A stretch of 64,000 nt of DNA, taken from Fasciola hepatica (taxonomy: Eukaryota; Platyhelminthes; Trematoda; Plagiorchiida; Fasciolidae). Shown piece after piece: positions 1-11,131 of this stretch. The notes under the pieces are model-generated. The model saw only the letters and a program-made list of their open reading frames with translations, was not told the origin of the DNA and made no database searches. Made by a program: the position numbers and the translations under genes. The DNA lies in NCBI GenBank assembly GCA_948099385.1, contig CANUEZ040000031.1, forward strand, positions 5,635,001-5,699,000. The letters are read 5' to 3'. Within the stretch, counting starts at the first letter, position 1, and each line of letters begins with the position of its first letter.

Positions 1-65
1 CTTTGTTATTGAATAATAGTTAACTGCGTGGTGAGATCCGAGTATGCGAAGAAAGTGCAAGAAAT
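1..65. other. Sequence left of the outer inverted-repeat breakpoint
   Basis: These bases have no counterpart next to the right arm. Pairing with the right arm stops around base 66, after a shared AACAATGC-type stretch (reverse complement view). The right copy then continues with LINE ORF1 sequence, whereas the left goes into unrelated AT-rich sequence. No feature is recognised. Confidence 0.6.
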
Positions 66-118
66 GCATTGTTATCAATTTTTATCCTTTTGTGAGATTC
101 CGAGGCGATTGCATCCAT

Positions 119-481
119 TTACCGACCGGATTTGGATAATAATTTTGGGTCAGCTTGATCTATTGGTTCAAAAATGATTGTCAGTGGGGAAATCTTTGAT
201 AAAGCACACTCAATCAATTGCCACTTATCATATAATTTGTTTATCTTCTGTTCCAAATCGCCGACTCTATTTTCTATCCCGCTGTATATATCGACCAGTG
301 ATACACAACATGTATTGACGGCTGCCGTCATGTCAGCGTTTGTGTTTCTTATCCCTCTGGAGGCCTGAATGGTTCGTAATGGAAAAGGTTGAAAATAACG
401 AACAGATACAGACTCAGACACTTTTTGGTTCCAGAACAGAGGCGGCCGTGTTTGTAGAGCATCTGGAGTTGGATCTGACAC
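119..481 (-). pseudogene. LINE ORF1 N-terminal fragment (left-arm copy)
   Basis: This is a 120-codon open frame matching the right-arm copy at 56,115-56,477 with 5 residue differences. It contains a CVSLVDI block and a charged, coiled-coil-like stretch (GIENRVGDLEQKINKLYDKW). The equivalent positions in the loop LINE ORF1 (from 28,914) read SVSLVDILGDATKATAEIRK. On the right arm the frame continues past one TAA into an RNA-binding-like domain. Here the continuation is lost because the inverted repeat ends at about base 66. ORF1 proteins of CR1/jockey-like LINEs bind element RNA. That role is family knowledge, and this copy is dead. Confidence 0.65.
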
Positions 482-1456
482 ATATAGAAGTTTTATTGGG
501 CTGCTGCACCTCAGAAAGAAATGTATGTAGAGATATCATTGAGTCACCCCGTCAATAAATATAGTTGATCGGAAACATCGAGATTGATGTGCCTGATGTG
601 CAAAGGTGTGTGAGGAGAGAGGGACTGGAGGCTGAGGGCTCGGATTTCAAAGTTGACCGAAATACCAGTGATTCCTCTAGCAGTAGTCGCGCGGGATCTC
701 GGGTGTTAGAAAAAAGCTATTGGATTTTTCTGAGTATATAGACAAAGCTCTACCATAGAGGCGCCGAACCAAGCACCGAATAACATTTAAGGCCTTGGAG
801 GTCACGACTGACAGAGAGGTACAAGTTGATACCTAAATGACGTGATCCAGCCGGCAATCGGTATATGCTTATTGAACGGAGTCGCTAAGAGTAAGCTTGT
901 ATAGATTTCAACCGAAAGTTTTTGGAAAAGGCTTATGTTGATATTTCGCGATAACAGATTACGGATACACGGTTGGGCGGCGCAGCTAACAGCTCTGAAA
1001 ATACAGTGCTTCAATGTGGATGGAAATTTATGCTAGAAATGGCACGAAACCGAGCCTTGTTGGTGGAAAAACCAAAAAACTGGACAACCCGATTTTCACG
1101 TCTAGATGACCTTGGTTTTACAACTGGGGCAATGCATGAGGCAGGGTATGGTATCTGGAAATTTGCCCTAGGCCTTACCATTTACAACGATGGAAAACGG
1201 CCTCACCAGGCAGCCGCAATGCGCTTGATTCGAGCAATTTGAAGGAAAGCTTGTTCAGAGATTTTTAGCTAGTATAAGTAGCGCAGTCTTCAGTCCGAAG
1301 CGGAGGATTTACGGGGATTGGGAGACTGTTGACTGCGATAGAGCCAACGGGAACACAGCACTTGTAAGGTAATATGGAGCTTTTTGCAAGAAGAAAATTC
1401 ACAAGCCGGGTGGAGTACTGGCAGCTGACGGAGTAATGATCGCCCTATATGTTCTC
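482..1456. other. Unassigned repeat-arm sequence
   Basis: Short open frames occur at 802-1,014 (-) and 973-1,242 (+), both mirrored on the right arm (55,354-55,794). Neither resembles a protein I know, and they overlap on opposite strands, so at least one is a shadow. Given the neighbours, this is probably decayed LINE sequence between an ORF2 relic and an ORF1. No RNA gene or regulatory site is seen. Confidence 0.4.
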
Positions 1457-3360
1457 TTGGTTGATGAGGTAATTTTCAGCCCCAAAAATCTAGAATTTTT
1501 ATGCTGTCAGCAAAAGATAAAGCAGTGCCACGGGGGACCAATGGGAATACACCATTGATACACTTGAGAAATGGAGGTTGACCCAAGACACTTCCCTGAG
1601 AAACACCACTCATGATCGGTTCGGAAGATAATAGATGGTCGCCGGTCAGAACCACCTGATCACGATCTGACTATTGTGAGCAAATCCAAAGTTGCGAATT
1701 TTCGAGAATACTGAACGAGCGGATCTTGGATTAAAGTGAGCGCATCAGCAATTTTTTGATCGTATCAATAAATATGAAAACTGCTGATTGGTCCCGGTCA
1801 GTGGCATTAATGAGATTGTTAAAGAAGCTCACTTGACACAAAAGCATCTTAATAATTTACCGTCAAGTGCTGTTTAACAGGTTGTTCGTCAGGGATTTCC
1901 AGACTTTGAATTTGACTGGGAGTGTAATCTCACACATATTGTATGTATGTTTTGTTGGTGGACGGCTCTCCGGAACATGAAGACGGTATTTTAAAAAAAG
2001 AAAAATCGCGGGCAATTACCACCATTTGAAGAGAGTTCTATTCATCGTACATAGCTTAAGATTTTTTAGGTGAAGAAGTCCGCACCGATGCGGTTTAGGT
2101 GGACGTATGACGGAAAGTACCGTTGTGGCCTATTTTGCAGAAATCTCCGTCCTGGAGTTTAATCTGCCGACGTCACAAGCGTCGAAGCTGGAGGGTGAGC
2201 GTCTGGCAGTATTGGGCGCGGAAGGTATAGTAACGTGTGTCCAAGTTATTACGGAGGTGGGAGAGTGAACTCTGAGTGCTTTCACGATGGCCGCTGTTGT
2301 TTCAACAATAAATGAGCCAGTGACAATTAGTTTTGGGAGACTACGAGTTGAACAATGAGACGTTTGTCCTAGTGGCTTTGCCGCCTTCCCTGAGATTTTG
2401 GAGTGTTCGGCGCGCACGTTTCTTGACCAAGGAGTTCATCTTCTTTAAAAAGCGAGAGTTTTAAGTGTGGTCTAAAAGTGAGACAAATAAGAAGTAACGA
2501 GATACGGGACACTTACATCAGTACTCAAGAATCTTACTTTGGACACAAGCTAAAAGCTTTAGCTCCTGAAAATGTTCTGGTTGGAGTAAGTACCAAAGCT
2601 GTTGAGGCGTAGAGAAAGGCTTTCTTATAAAGAACCAGCTGCCGTCTGACGGACTGGCTTTGAAAAAAATAACACCTTCTGAGAGGTCGAATGTTGCGCG
2701 GAACAAGTGTCCAACTTTCATGAGAAATGAATGTCTTAGGCGAAGCAGGATTTGAAGTATAGATGAAGGCTTGAGAATGCAGGACAACATTTTGTGATCA
2801 CCACCTGGAAAGGAACCTGGAACCACAGAGAGACAGCTGGTGAATAAAATGTCCAGAAATTTCGGTCCTCTGGCGGCAGTCGCAACTTCCAGGGTTTGTT
2901 GGCCAAAAAGGATGCAAGAGAAGAATTCAAATAAGCCTTTAGGGCCAGACGGTAGAGATCAGCTTATTTCGGGGCAACGAAGTAACCTGCTTAAATGTTT
3001 TACACCGCATGGAGGGTCAGACGTCATGTTGAGGGTTTCTATAACAAGATCCAGGCCACGCTGATCCCAGCCAGGCGGGTGGTAAATGCAACCTGTTGAT
3101 AAGCCCTTGAGACCAAATTGGGATAGTAGTCATAAATAGTCACAGGCATAACCAGTTTGAGGTTGGTCGATGACAGTGGTTTGCATGCTTGCCGGACGTT
3201 CATCAAACAATCACTTCCACTTCCAGTTTTCTGGGCGTTTGGAAGCATCTTGGACCCAGCAACAGAATTATCCCCGGGTGATTTGTTTCCAGTGAGCCAT
3301 GTTTTGATTACTGTTATAACCTCCGGATCCACTGCGACAGCTTAAGGTTGCAAGAAGTCA
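1457..3360 (-). pseudogene. LINE ORF2 relic (endonuclease to RT), left arm
   Basis: This mirrors 53,237-55,140. On the minus strand the frame at 3,039-3,332 starts with DPEVITVIKTWLTGN, resembling the TETWLT block of an APE-type LINE endonuclease. At about 1,472-1,612 a frame reads GVSQGSVLGQ and then FADS, recognisable as RT motifs 4 and 5 with the second catalytic Asp of FADD changed to Ser. The sequence between is broken by many stops. It is an old non-LTR retrotransposon relic that cannot encode an active enzyme. Its family is related to, but more decayed than, the LINEs at 7,572-8,827 and 28,914-35,904. Confidence 0.65.
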
Positions 3361-4816
3361 ATATTACCTGACGGATGGCGAGTATTTACGAGGCGTGGCA
3401 AGCACGTGCTAGTGTTTTGTTTTGTGGCCTTACTAGTGGTAGGACGGTGGAACGATATGAAGCTTTAAAGTGTGGGTTTTCCCGCGTGGCACGTGCAAGG
3501 TATTAGGGACGGACCTCAGAAGGTGGGAGCCGGTGAGGTGTAGGGAAGTTTCGTCGCATGCCACCGAGATCATCTCAGGTAGGGTAGTGTAGGAAGTGTT
3601 GACAATTATTCTGGAAAAAGGTAACCGGAACACACAAAAATGGGGGATGGTATGCGGAGTGTGGTTTGCTAGCGGAAACGTGAACGACTCAGAAGTTGCA
3701 GGTCCTGGTATGTGGTATATTCGGACGAGAAAAACGGAGGTTATGAGGCTTTAGTGCTATAAGTCGCTGGAACTTTACGCGGGGGGGGGGGGTCGTGGAA
3801 GTATTCGGTGGGTAGGAGATCCCAGTTATGATGGCAAGAGGAAGGAGAATCGGATAATTATTGAATGGTAATGAAACCGGAGAATGTAGGTTGAAGGCAT
3901 CGGAAGGTTAGAGAATGACCTGTCACGTAGAGTCGGTGGAAAAGAAGAGCTGTGCAGTAGAACACCAGTATTGGTCTCGTGGAAGCAAGTGGTGCTGGAA
4001 TTTTGCTGGGAGCAGAAGGAGTCCAAGAAGCTACCCGGTTATGGAACAGAATTTAAAGGCACTCGCATTGGTGAAGGTCCACCAAGGAATCCGCTGGGCT
4101 GTGGCCTTTGCGTAAAAGTCGAAGGGTGACCTAGTGACTCAAGAGGACTGCTATCTAGTACCCTGGCGTTGGAGCCTTTGTTGAGGGGGGGGGGGCGGAT
4201 TGACAGCTTTCGGCTCTGGCCTTTTTTAGGTGCCGAAAATTGACAGTGATTGCATGAGAGCAAAAGCCACAAACTTTTGACCCGGTGATGATTAGGCAAA
4301 TCTCAGGGACCAGCGTATGCAGTTAGAGACGCAGCTTGGACGCATTTAGATTGTGGGGAGTAAACCAGGTGGTTCACGGGCTAGCTTCAGTCGAGAGGGA
4401 TTCAGCTGTGGTATGGTATACTCAGAAGTATAAAACTTGGTCACGGCTGAAGGTTGAGGAGCAGAATGATCGTACTTTGTTTTATGTGTCCTCCTATGAG
4501 ACCATGCCAAGTGCTTTGGGCTAGGCAGTCCACGAGAACTAAGCAGCCGTTTATGATGTATAGGGCTTGATTGTTTGGTAAGAATCAGCGGACTTGAGCC
4601 ACAGGCCTATATTTTGCTCTTAATCAATTTAGGGCGCTGAGACCTGCAGATCTGGAGAGGGTCAGGAGTTGCATGGAGTTCTACGTCAAGTGGTTGTTGG
4701 GAGATAGACAGTGATTGCACTGAGTGGATTGAGAGACTGCATTGGCGTGAACATGGTATTCTCAGGAACTTCAGTCAGCATTCTGAACTGAATAAAAGGC
4801 TCTCACTGACGGCGGT
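3361..4816. other. Unassigned, purine-rich (top strand) arm sequence with two G runs
   Basis: No protein or RNA gene is recognised. The stretch contains runs of 12 G at 3,781-3,792 and 11 G at 4,185-4,195, matched by C runs on the right arm (near 52,805-52,815 and 52,400). The first run differs by one base in length between the arms. Short mirrored frames (such as 4,039-4,299 minus, proline-rich) look like chance frames in pyrimidine-rich DNA. Confidence 0.5.
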
Positions 4817-5470
4817 CGATTTGAATCAACATTTTGATTGCACCGTTATTTTGCCAACCGGAATAGCTTTGAACCCCCTCGATCGTTGGTCGGTCGCTGG
4901 GTTAGCCTGAGCCCATCAACACTTAATAAGCTACACCATCTCCTCGCCAAACACAGTGATTCTGCGACAATATTAACAGAAGTCAACAATATTTGGCATA
5001 AAAATCCTTTGAAACCACCTATGATACCGCGGAAGAGAACTGGTGGTAAAAGGGTGTAGTTGTTTAATTTTGAGCGAAACTTGCATGAAATGGTGGGAAC
5101 CTTCTTCAAAAAAAATTCGCTTTCATTCTGATCTCTTTTGGCCTAGTATTACCACAGCCAGACCATCAGAGAAACTAAAGAGTATCTCGATCCTTCTGGG
5201 GCTCCTTTACTAACAGAAACACATTAGCATCGGCGGATAAGGCCACAGACCCCTCGCCAACCCAAGGAAATACCCCACCAAAGTAGGAGCTAAGTTGTGA
5301 GCCTGCGATAAAAGTGCATTTGGTAGTTCCTTCTGGAGTGCTGCACTATCGTCAAAAGCAACCCAGAACTCTTCAGGCTTCTCAGAATTCGACATCAAGT
5401 GTTGTGGCAGACACAAACCAACTTTCCTATCTGACTTAGGCTTTTGCTGTAGTTGGAACGCATATTGCCG
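4817..5470 (-). pseudogene. BEL/Pao reverse transcriptase relic (left-arm copy)
   Basis: Minus-strand frames, interrupted by frameshifts, give LPQHLMSNSEKPEEFWVAFD, then GSVALSADANVFLLVKEP and QKDRDTL, then a frame ending in RRWCSLLSVDGLRLTQ and RPTNDRG. In order these resemble the Pao RT blocks H.V..P.KP.K.RVVFD, VALSADI..MF.QV, DRDALRFLWW and GGFRLTKW.SN. The YVDD site cannot be read (degenerated to CQIL). It is a non-functional fragment of a BEL/Pao pol gene, mirrored at 51,127-51,780. The assignment is by motif order only. Confidence 0.6.
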
Positions 5471-5840
5471 ATCAACGTAAAGCCTAATTGCGGTAATAAT
5501 TTAAATTATAATTCGCAAGTGCCTGAGGATTTCACCTCCCAACAACCTCAAAAATGAAGGACTATCAGCCGATAGCGAAGTTATGCCACGCTTTCGTGCT
5601 ACAACGGCAAAACGAAACAAGAGTTTGCAAGACCGCCCCCTCCTCCAGAGAGTGGGAGGCTGCTAAATGATTACTCTCATCGAAATCTTTGTCAACTGAT
5701 GTTTGCGGGTTGTCCTCAGTATCATGCAGGCTGTGGACGTAAAACTTCCTGAATTAACCGGATCAGCCACCTTCCAAAGAACTCCATGTTTTTTTCTTTT
5801 TCACTGATCAATCGTTTTTGGTTTTAGGATTCGGTCAACT

Positions 5841-5901
5841 TATAATGATTATAATAACAATAATAATATTAATAGTTTATTTCGGAGACGCCCAAAGCAT
5901 A
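5841..5901 (-). repeat. LINE 3' tail with TTA-type microsatellite
   Basis: Read on the minus strand: ATGCTTTGGGCGTCTCCGAA, then ATAAAC, then a degenerate TAT/TTA repeat. The same GCTTTRGG..TC(C)GAAATAAA block followed by TTA repeats recurs at 35,861-35,904 and in diverged form at 15,348-15,411 and 11,711-11,790. This marks it as the common 3' end of one LINE family. It mirrors 50,696-50,756. Confidence 0.7.
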
Positions 5902-6596
5902 CCCTACTCATGATCAAAATTTCAACAAGCAACAAAAGTGACAGATAAAGCCCATGGGAAGCTTGGAAATGCGCAAAGCAAGGGAAAGGTGTGAAGCAAT
6001 AGAGGGAGGATGAGAAAAAGAAAAACACGTGCACACCAAGGGGTTTTTGAGGGGGTTTAAGTGAACCCAGGGATAGACTTGAATATTTGCCCGGCAAATC
6101 GGAAAGTCAAGTCCAGGTGGAGGAGCTGACTAAGCTAAGTGAGGACGACCGGGACCTAAGAGTTTTGCATAAGGGCTAAAAAACGGCATGGGAAACTATC
6201 GTTACGAGAAACGATGAAGGAAAAAGGAAAAAAGAGAAGGGAGGAAGAGAAACATTTGAGTTTTATGGCCAGGGACTAGGTAGCTATGAGCAATGTCTTA
6301 CTGAAATAAATGGACGGTGTCAATTTGAAAACAGGGAGCGACCAACGTATAGGGGTTTGGTTGGTTTAGATAACATGGAATAAACTTGGTTAAGCCTCGA
6401 TGAATTTATATATGCCAGGTGAACATGAAGGGTCAACAGAGAGAAAGAAACGACTCTGGATGCCTAGGAATGATGGCTGTGAGCAGAAGTTGATAGACAA
6501 AGGAATATGAGGGAGGAGATCGACGAACACAGGTGAATCTGACAGTCTGATTATTGCAGGTGTGACATTTGGTGACGGTCAAACATGGGTGAAGCG

Positions 6597-7170
6597 TCTG
6601 AATTGTGAATGGATACTCTTCATTGATGAGCCCACAAATGAATCACAAGTGTATTTTCTCATAGATGTTTGTGCCTGGGTCACTACTAACCAAACGTACA
6701 ACGAGGCTGTATGTGCAAGCATTCATATTGATGGTAAGCAATGTGTAAGCGTGTGGACAAAATTTCCCCGGAAGCACACGACCGGTCTTTCGGTTGTTGC
6801 CGCCCACGCGTTTACATAATACTGACTATCAATATGAATGCTTGCGCATGCAGCCTCGTTGTTCGTTGGGTCAGCAGTGACCCAGACACGAATAACTATA
6901 AGAAATCACAGTTGTGATTCATTTGTGGGCTCTTCAATGGAGAGTATCCATTCACACTCCAGACGATTCAAAATAGATCCTGGTGAACGTATAACATCGG
7001 AGTGTACAAGTATGAAGACCAGTGGGCACGGGAGTACCGGGTACGCATACCGGATGAGCGGCAATAACCGCCAAACCGGTCGTGTGCTTCCGGAGCAATT
7101 TTGTCCACACGTTAACGTACTACTATCTGTCACTATATACATATATATGTATCTCCACATACATCATATG
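6597..7170. repeat. Foldback (hairpin-forming) repeat element, left arm
   Basis: Module A (about 6,606-6,735) recurs inverted at about 6,829-6,953 with roughly 85% identity. Module B (about 6,736-6,815, containing GTGTGGACAAAATT and AAGCACACGACCGG) recurs inverted at about 7,054-7,115. A short TA-rich stretch flanks one side (about 7,130-7,190). The arrangement could fold into long hairpins and resembles a foldback or MITE-type repeat. No transposase is seen. The open frames at 6,562-6,819 and 6,838-7,206 are products of this repeat, not genes. Mirrored at 46,837-47,410. Confidence 0.6.
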
Positions 7171-7571
7171 TGTTGTATATATAGCGGTCCAGGACCTAAT
7201 TACTGATGCAGTTCCTATAGCGTTGTTGAGGTTGATTTCAGGGCCGCAGACGTGATATAACTAAAAAAACAATAAATCGCGGAGCAGATAAGGCATATTA
7301 ACAAACTGTGAGGAGTGTTATGGTGGCCTCTCTAAAAATGCGAACGCACCCGGAAGGACTTACTTTGAAGTGAAATTGACAGGATTCAATAAGTCCGTAT
7401 GGAAAAACAATTAGCGGACGCAGACATGTTTTAAACAGGCCAACGTTGAGGTCTGAGGAGAAGCGGTCAAACAGAGCAATCAGAATCCAGAAGCGGTGAA
7501 ATCATTTTGGAAGGTAAGGTTATGCTAGAAAGCAGATCAATGGCTCAAAAGTCGAGGCTTTTCCCGTAGGC

Positions 7572-8827
7572 TTAACTTTCGGTTATGTGGACGTTGAATG
7601 AGCGCAAAACAGTTGGGACAGGAAGGAATTTACCAATAGCTTGCACCAATGCATGCTCTGACTGAGAAAATCTTATGTGCAAAATAAGTTTATTCCATAT
7701 TCCGGAGCACGTTAAGAGAAATGCCTTAGAGCGTAGAGCAGTCCTCGTGGAGAGTGTGGTAGTTGTAAACTGTCTATTAGGGGGTAAATATCCAGTATCC
7801 GGGAAGAAGCATAGCTGGCTGGAAGACTAGGATTGCTTAGCCAATAGGTTGTACATAAATATCAGGTTCAGTTTGATGCGACGAAGCCACAATGGTTGGA
7901 TTTTGGGAGAAATATATTGTTTCCTGTAGTTTGAGTTTGACGACCAACAAAAAAGCTGCTTTGTGAATATTCTCTGAATACGTTCGATAACAATTCATCG
8001 GATTTCCGCATACTAAAAAAGGTTAAGGTACAATATTCGAGGAGGGGCCTGGGATGCACCTTGTACATGTGAAGGATGCTCTCCCTGGGGTTAAAATGGT
8101 CTGAACAGAAAACCAAGACACTTTTCAGCCTTCATCGTTTGGAAGACAGCACGTACGGAGAAGTTGAAACTGCAAGGATAACTTAAACCAAGGTCTCTTA
8201 CTAAGGGCTGGCTATCTATGGGTGAACCGCCGATGCATAAGAAACCGGGACAAACCTGGCATTTGTAAGTAGGGAAAATACACTTATCGGCGGAGAATTT
8301 CATCGCCCAGGTTTGGCACCCTTCATCAAGAGGGGCTGAGTCAGCGGAAATCTCGGAGAGAGTAGCAACAAAATTGCCAGGGGAAAGAGTGTAGACCATC
8401 TCAATGTCGTCCGCGAACAAGAACGGCGTGCCATTAGGTACCGTCGAAGGCATGTCGTTTATATATAGGAGGAAAAGAAGGGGGCCAAAACGCTGCCCTG
8501 ACTAACACCGCCAGTAACAGGCCTAGGGTTAGAAGTGTGTCCGTTATTCAAGACAACCTGCGAACGATGAGATGAATAAGATGGAAACCAGGAAGGCAGC
8601 GGATCGATAATGCCAAATGATCGTAGCTTTGTTAAAAGGTGGGGGTGAGGAACACGATCAAATGCCTCAGGTGGGTCAGGACAAAGAACAACAAAAGGTT
8701 TCCCACATTTAGCGGAGTCGGTGACGAGATTCAGAAAATCATACTGACAAGTCATGCAGGACCCTGATCGGAGGAACCCATGTTGGTTGTCAATATTAAG
8801 TTTGAGGTCTAATAAGTAGTTAACAAT
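7572..8827 (-). pseudogene. LINE ORF2 RT fragment (left-arm copy)
   Basis: Minus-strand frames at 8,459-8,755, 8,091-8,453 and 7,868-8,116 give, in order, QHGFLRSGS, PEAFDRVPH (first catalytic Asp), GVSQGSVLAP and PFLFADDIEMVY (catalytic FADD kept), then the C-terminal LEYCTLTFFSMRKSDELL. The first two frames are separated by a frameshift inside the block that normally reads LLFLLYINDMP. Relative to the right copy (45,180-46,435) this copy has an extra TAG about 20 codons into the C-terminal frame (near 7,830). It is closely related to the loop LINE RT. It is non-functional. Confidence 0.85.
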
Positions 8828-9032
8828 GTGGCCCAGCCTAAAATTTCGTGGCTCGTTCCAGCCAAATTACGAATCAAGAGATTGGTATGCGACCAGTCAG
8901 AAGTGCTTCGGTCTCGAGCAGAGCTGCATGCTTCCGAGAGCACCCTCAGGTAGCGGGGAGGGTCAAGGCCACCAAACCGGTGGTTAGTCGTGAATAAGGG
9001 GTCCTCGGGCTCACCCAATAAGAGGCAGCCGA

Positions 9033-9287
9033 TTAGCAGTAGCAGGACCTTTGGATGTGGTGGGGCTTCGTTTGGCCAGGATTTTCCTTCCAAAAGTACC
9101 ACGTGAATCTGTTCACTCCACAGAGATATTGGGCTTGTGGCCCGCCGTCAAATAATTCCATTGCTTTGGCTATCCTGAACTTTGCACTTAGAAACGCAAA
9201 GGCCAGAGGCGCACCATCAAACGAAAAAGGATGGACTGGGCTGCGAATCTCACAAAAGTCCCAAACAGTGCTGGGGCGCCGCTTCAA
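9033..9287 (-). pseudogene. Possible BEL/Pao gag scrap (left-arm copy)
   Basis: An 84-codon frame contains FSFDGAPLAFAFLSAKFR and, further on, FWKENPGQTKPHHIQRSC. These resemble the FDG.PL.F..F...F block and the GYERA..IL...FGQPH.IA block of DUF1759-type retroelement gag. The match is by eye and weak in between. The alternative is a chance frame, since a plus-strand frame at 9,055-9,393 overlaps it. Mirrored at 44,720-44,974. Confidence 0.3.
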
Positions 9288-9654
9288 ATCACCTTTCCCA
9301 AGGCTCTCCGAGGATTATCGCGAACTCACGCGCTCCCACCATGCTACGGAGTTGCCGTTGATTGGCGCGCCCGAAGTCCCAGCGGTGGGTTAAATCTTTA
9401 TATTGCGCTTCTTTATCCCTTTTCCCTTCCAGTGGTCCTCAATGACGACCGACCACTTCGGGCACTGCGTTTGCCATCTCCATGGCAGGTGCACCTTGAC
9501 AATAGTGCTAAACGGTCGTCTACCACTCGCTGTTTCTGTCGGCCCACCTGTCCAAGGTCTCAAGTCTTGGCCAATTGTTCCTGAATCACACACCCTTACC
9601 ACGGTCGTTTTGTCCCCTGTACAATTATCAATGAACACTCGTACCACTCCCAAC

Positions 9655-9836
9655 AGTGCGGGGCGCGGTCAGATCCACCGCTATTGCCGGCGCACATCGG
9701 GCGTGCAGGCCGTCTGCAACGAGGTGCGAGCGCAATAGGGCTGGTGGATCACACCTCATGTGTTCACTTTACGAAGTGTTTTTCAGGTTGGGTGCTCAGC
9801 GCACGGCCAGTCCCACCCACTAGCACCCGGACTACC
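9655..9836 (+). repeat. Dispersed GC-rich module, copy 1
   Basis: It contains GTGCGGGGCGCGGTCAGATC, GTGCAGGCCGTCTGCAACGA, GTGCGAGCGCAATAGGGCTG and CAGCGCACGGCCAGTCCCAC. The same ordered blocks occur at 33,531-33,695 and 48,740-48,900, each time inside a LINE 3' region. The right-arm mirror copy has lost most of it through a 277-bp deletion (9,517-9,793 in left-arm coordinates). Confidence 0.75.
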
Positions 9837-11048
9837 GCATCTAATGTTTTCGGTTGAAAATTGCACGATCCTCATCTTTATTTCGCCACAGTTTGTTCAC
9901 CTATAACTCTTATCATTTGTTGCCACTTCCCATTTTTGTCGCCCTACCACGGTATGCACACCTACCCGTTCTGTCCTCCCTCCTATCGCCCTCTCTGCAT
10001 CAACTCTCATTGCATTGAGTCACTATCGTCCTAACGACTCTTCTCTGCCGACGCTCCCCAGTATCTCTTTTCCCACCTGCAGTCATTGCTGGCTTTTATT
10101 CCCTGTGCACTTGGTATTACACTCTGCTCGGAATGCCCGTTGATAGCATTCTTATACCTGTCGTTTTGGTAAATCCCTCCTTGTTCTCCCTCCTTATGCC
10201 CAATGCCATTATGCACCAATCACACCCGCACCCATAACCAATCCGCATATCAGAACTTGCCGCTCCAAACTTCGCTTCTTATATATTCGCATTTATTATC
10301 TAATCACCACCACCATATTTTCATTTCTTGGCTCCGCGATTCCTCTGTGGTTCTTTCCATTAGGCAGTGTCCCGATGAGTATCCACCTGTTCAATTGTCT
10401 GCCGGCACACAGCTCCCCAAGTTCATTGCCCCAACTCCGTCGCGCATTCAATTTTGGGCCTTTTTGTTCTATTGCTGTTTCACTTATCTCGGGGCGGCTT
10501 GCTTTCTTCTCCTCCTCCTTCGTATTTCATCTGCAGTAAAATGATCTGATTGGTCATGTCTTACCTGTGTCTCCTCGTTCATTGCTTGCATCCCTTGATC
10601 CGCTTATTGCCCACTACAGGCATTTTTCTGTGCCTTCAAGTGTGGTCCGCTTTTCCATAATCCACCAATTGTAAAGACAACGTTGCGTCACGATGTTCTT
10701 TTACAGTTCCAAATCGTTTTATCTGTCACTACCCAATTCCCCTGATCCGTCACCACATGTCGCACCCGCATTGATCAAATAATTAGACTCATTCTTGCTT
10801 GATCTCTCCGATCCTATCTTTCATCTTCCCTCGTTCATTATCTGCCCTTCACGGCCGGCACCAACTTAGTGCTTCTTCAGTCTTCTCCATCTGTTGATCC
10901 ACTATGTAATCCCGTCATGAAAACTTCGTTTGAATTCTCCCAAGTCAATCCTGCACACTTTGATCCAATCCTATCTCCCTCTTTCAATCACTGATACTTT
11001 TTTCTCCTAGTGCTCTATTGCTCCTTGCTCCTACTCCTCGCATATCCA

Positions 11049-11052
11049 TTTA

Positions 11053-11083
<31 letters not shown>

Positions 11084-11131
11084 CTACATATATATATACA
11101 TATGTATATATTCATCTGCACTGCATCCTGC
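11049..11131. repeat. TA microsatellite
   Basis: An (AT)n/(TATATACA) run inside the LINE 3' region. It differs from the right-arm counterpart (about 40,783-40,850) in length and interruptions, as expected for slippage. Confidence 0.9.

Larger units (their letters stand above)
5841..8827 (-). mobile_element. 5'-truncated LINE copy, left arm, with internal deletion
   Basis: This is a minus-strand LINE consisting of an ORF2 fragment (7,572-8,827), a long 3' region and a microsatellite tail (5,841-5,901). A foldback repeat (6,597-7,170) sits in the 3' region. Compared with its mirror copy (45,180-50,756), 2,590 bp of the 3' region are missing at 6,595/6,596, where the two sides share only CG. 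It is the same family as the loop LINE at 28,914-35,904. Confidence 0.7.

Noticed and set aside
3781..4195. G runs as possible quadruplex or regulatory sites
   Set aside because: Two isolated homopolymer runs of 11-12 G, with a one-base length difference between arms. They may simply be slippage, and nothing links them to a gene.
6562..7206. Two plus-strand open frames of 85 and 122 codons
   Set aside because: Both are produced by the inverted modules of the foldback repeat and read the same repeat on opposite strands. No protein similarity is seen.
9403..9738. A 111-codon frame with many blocks seen again elsewhere in the window
   Set aside because: The recurrence is at DNA level (LINE 3' region and GC-rich module) and the register is not kept between copies, so it is not coding.
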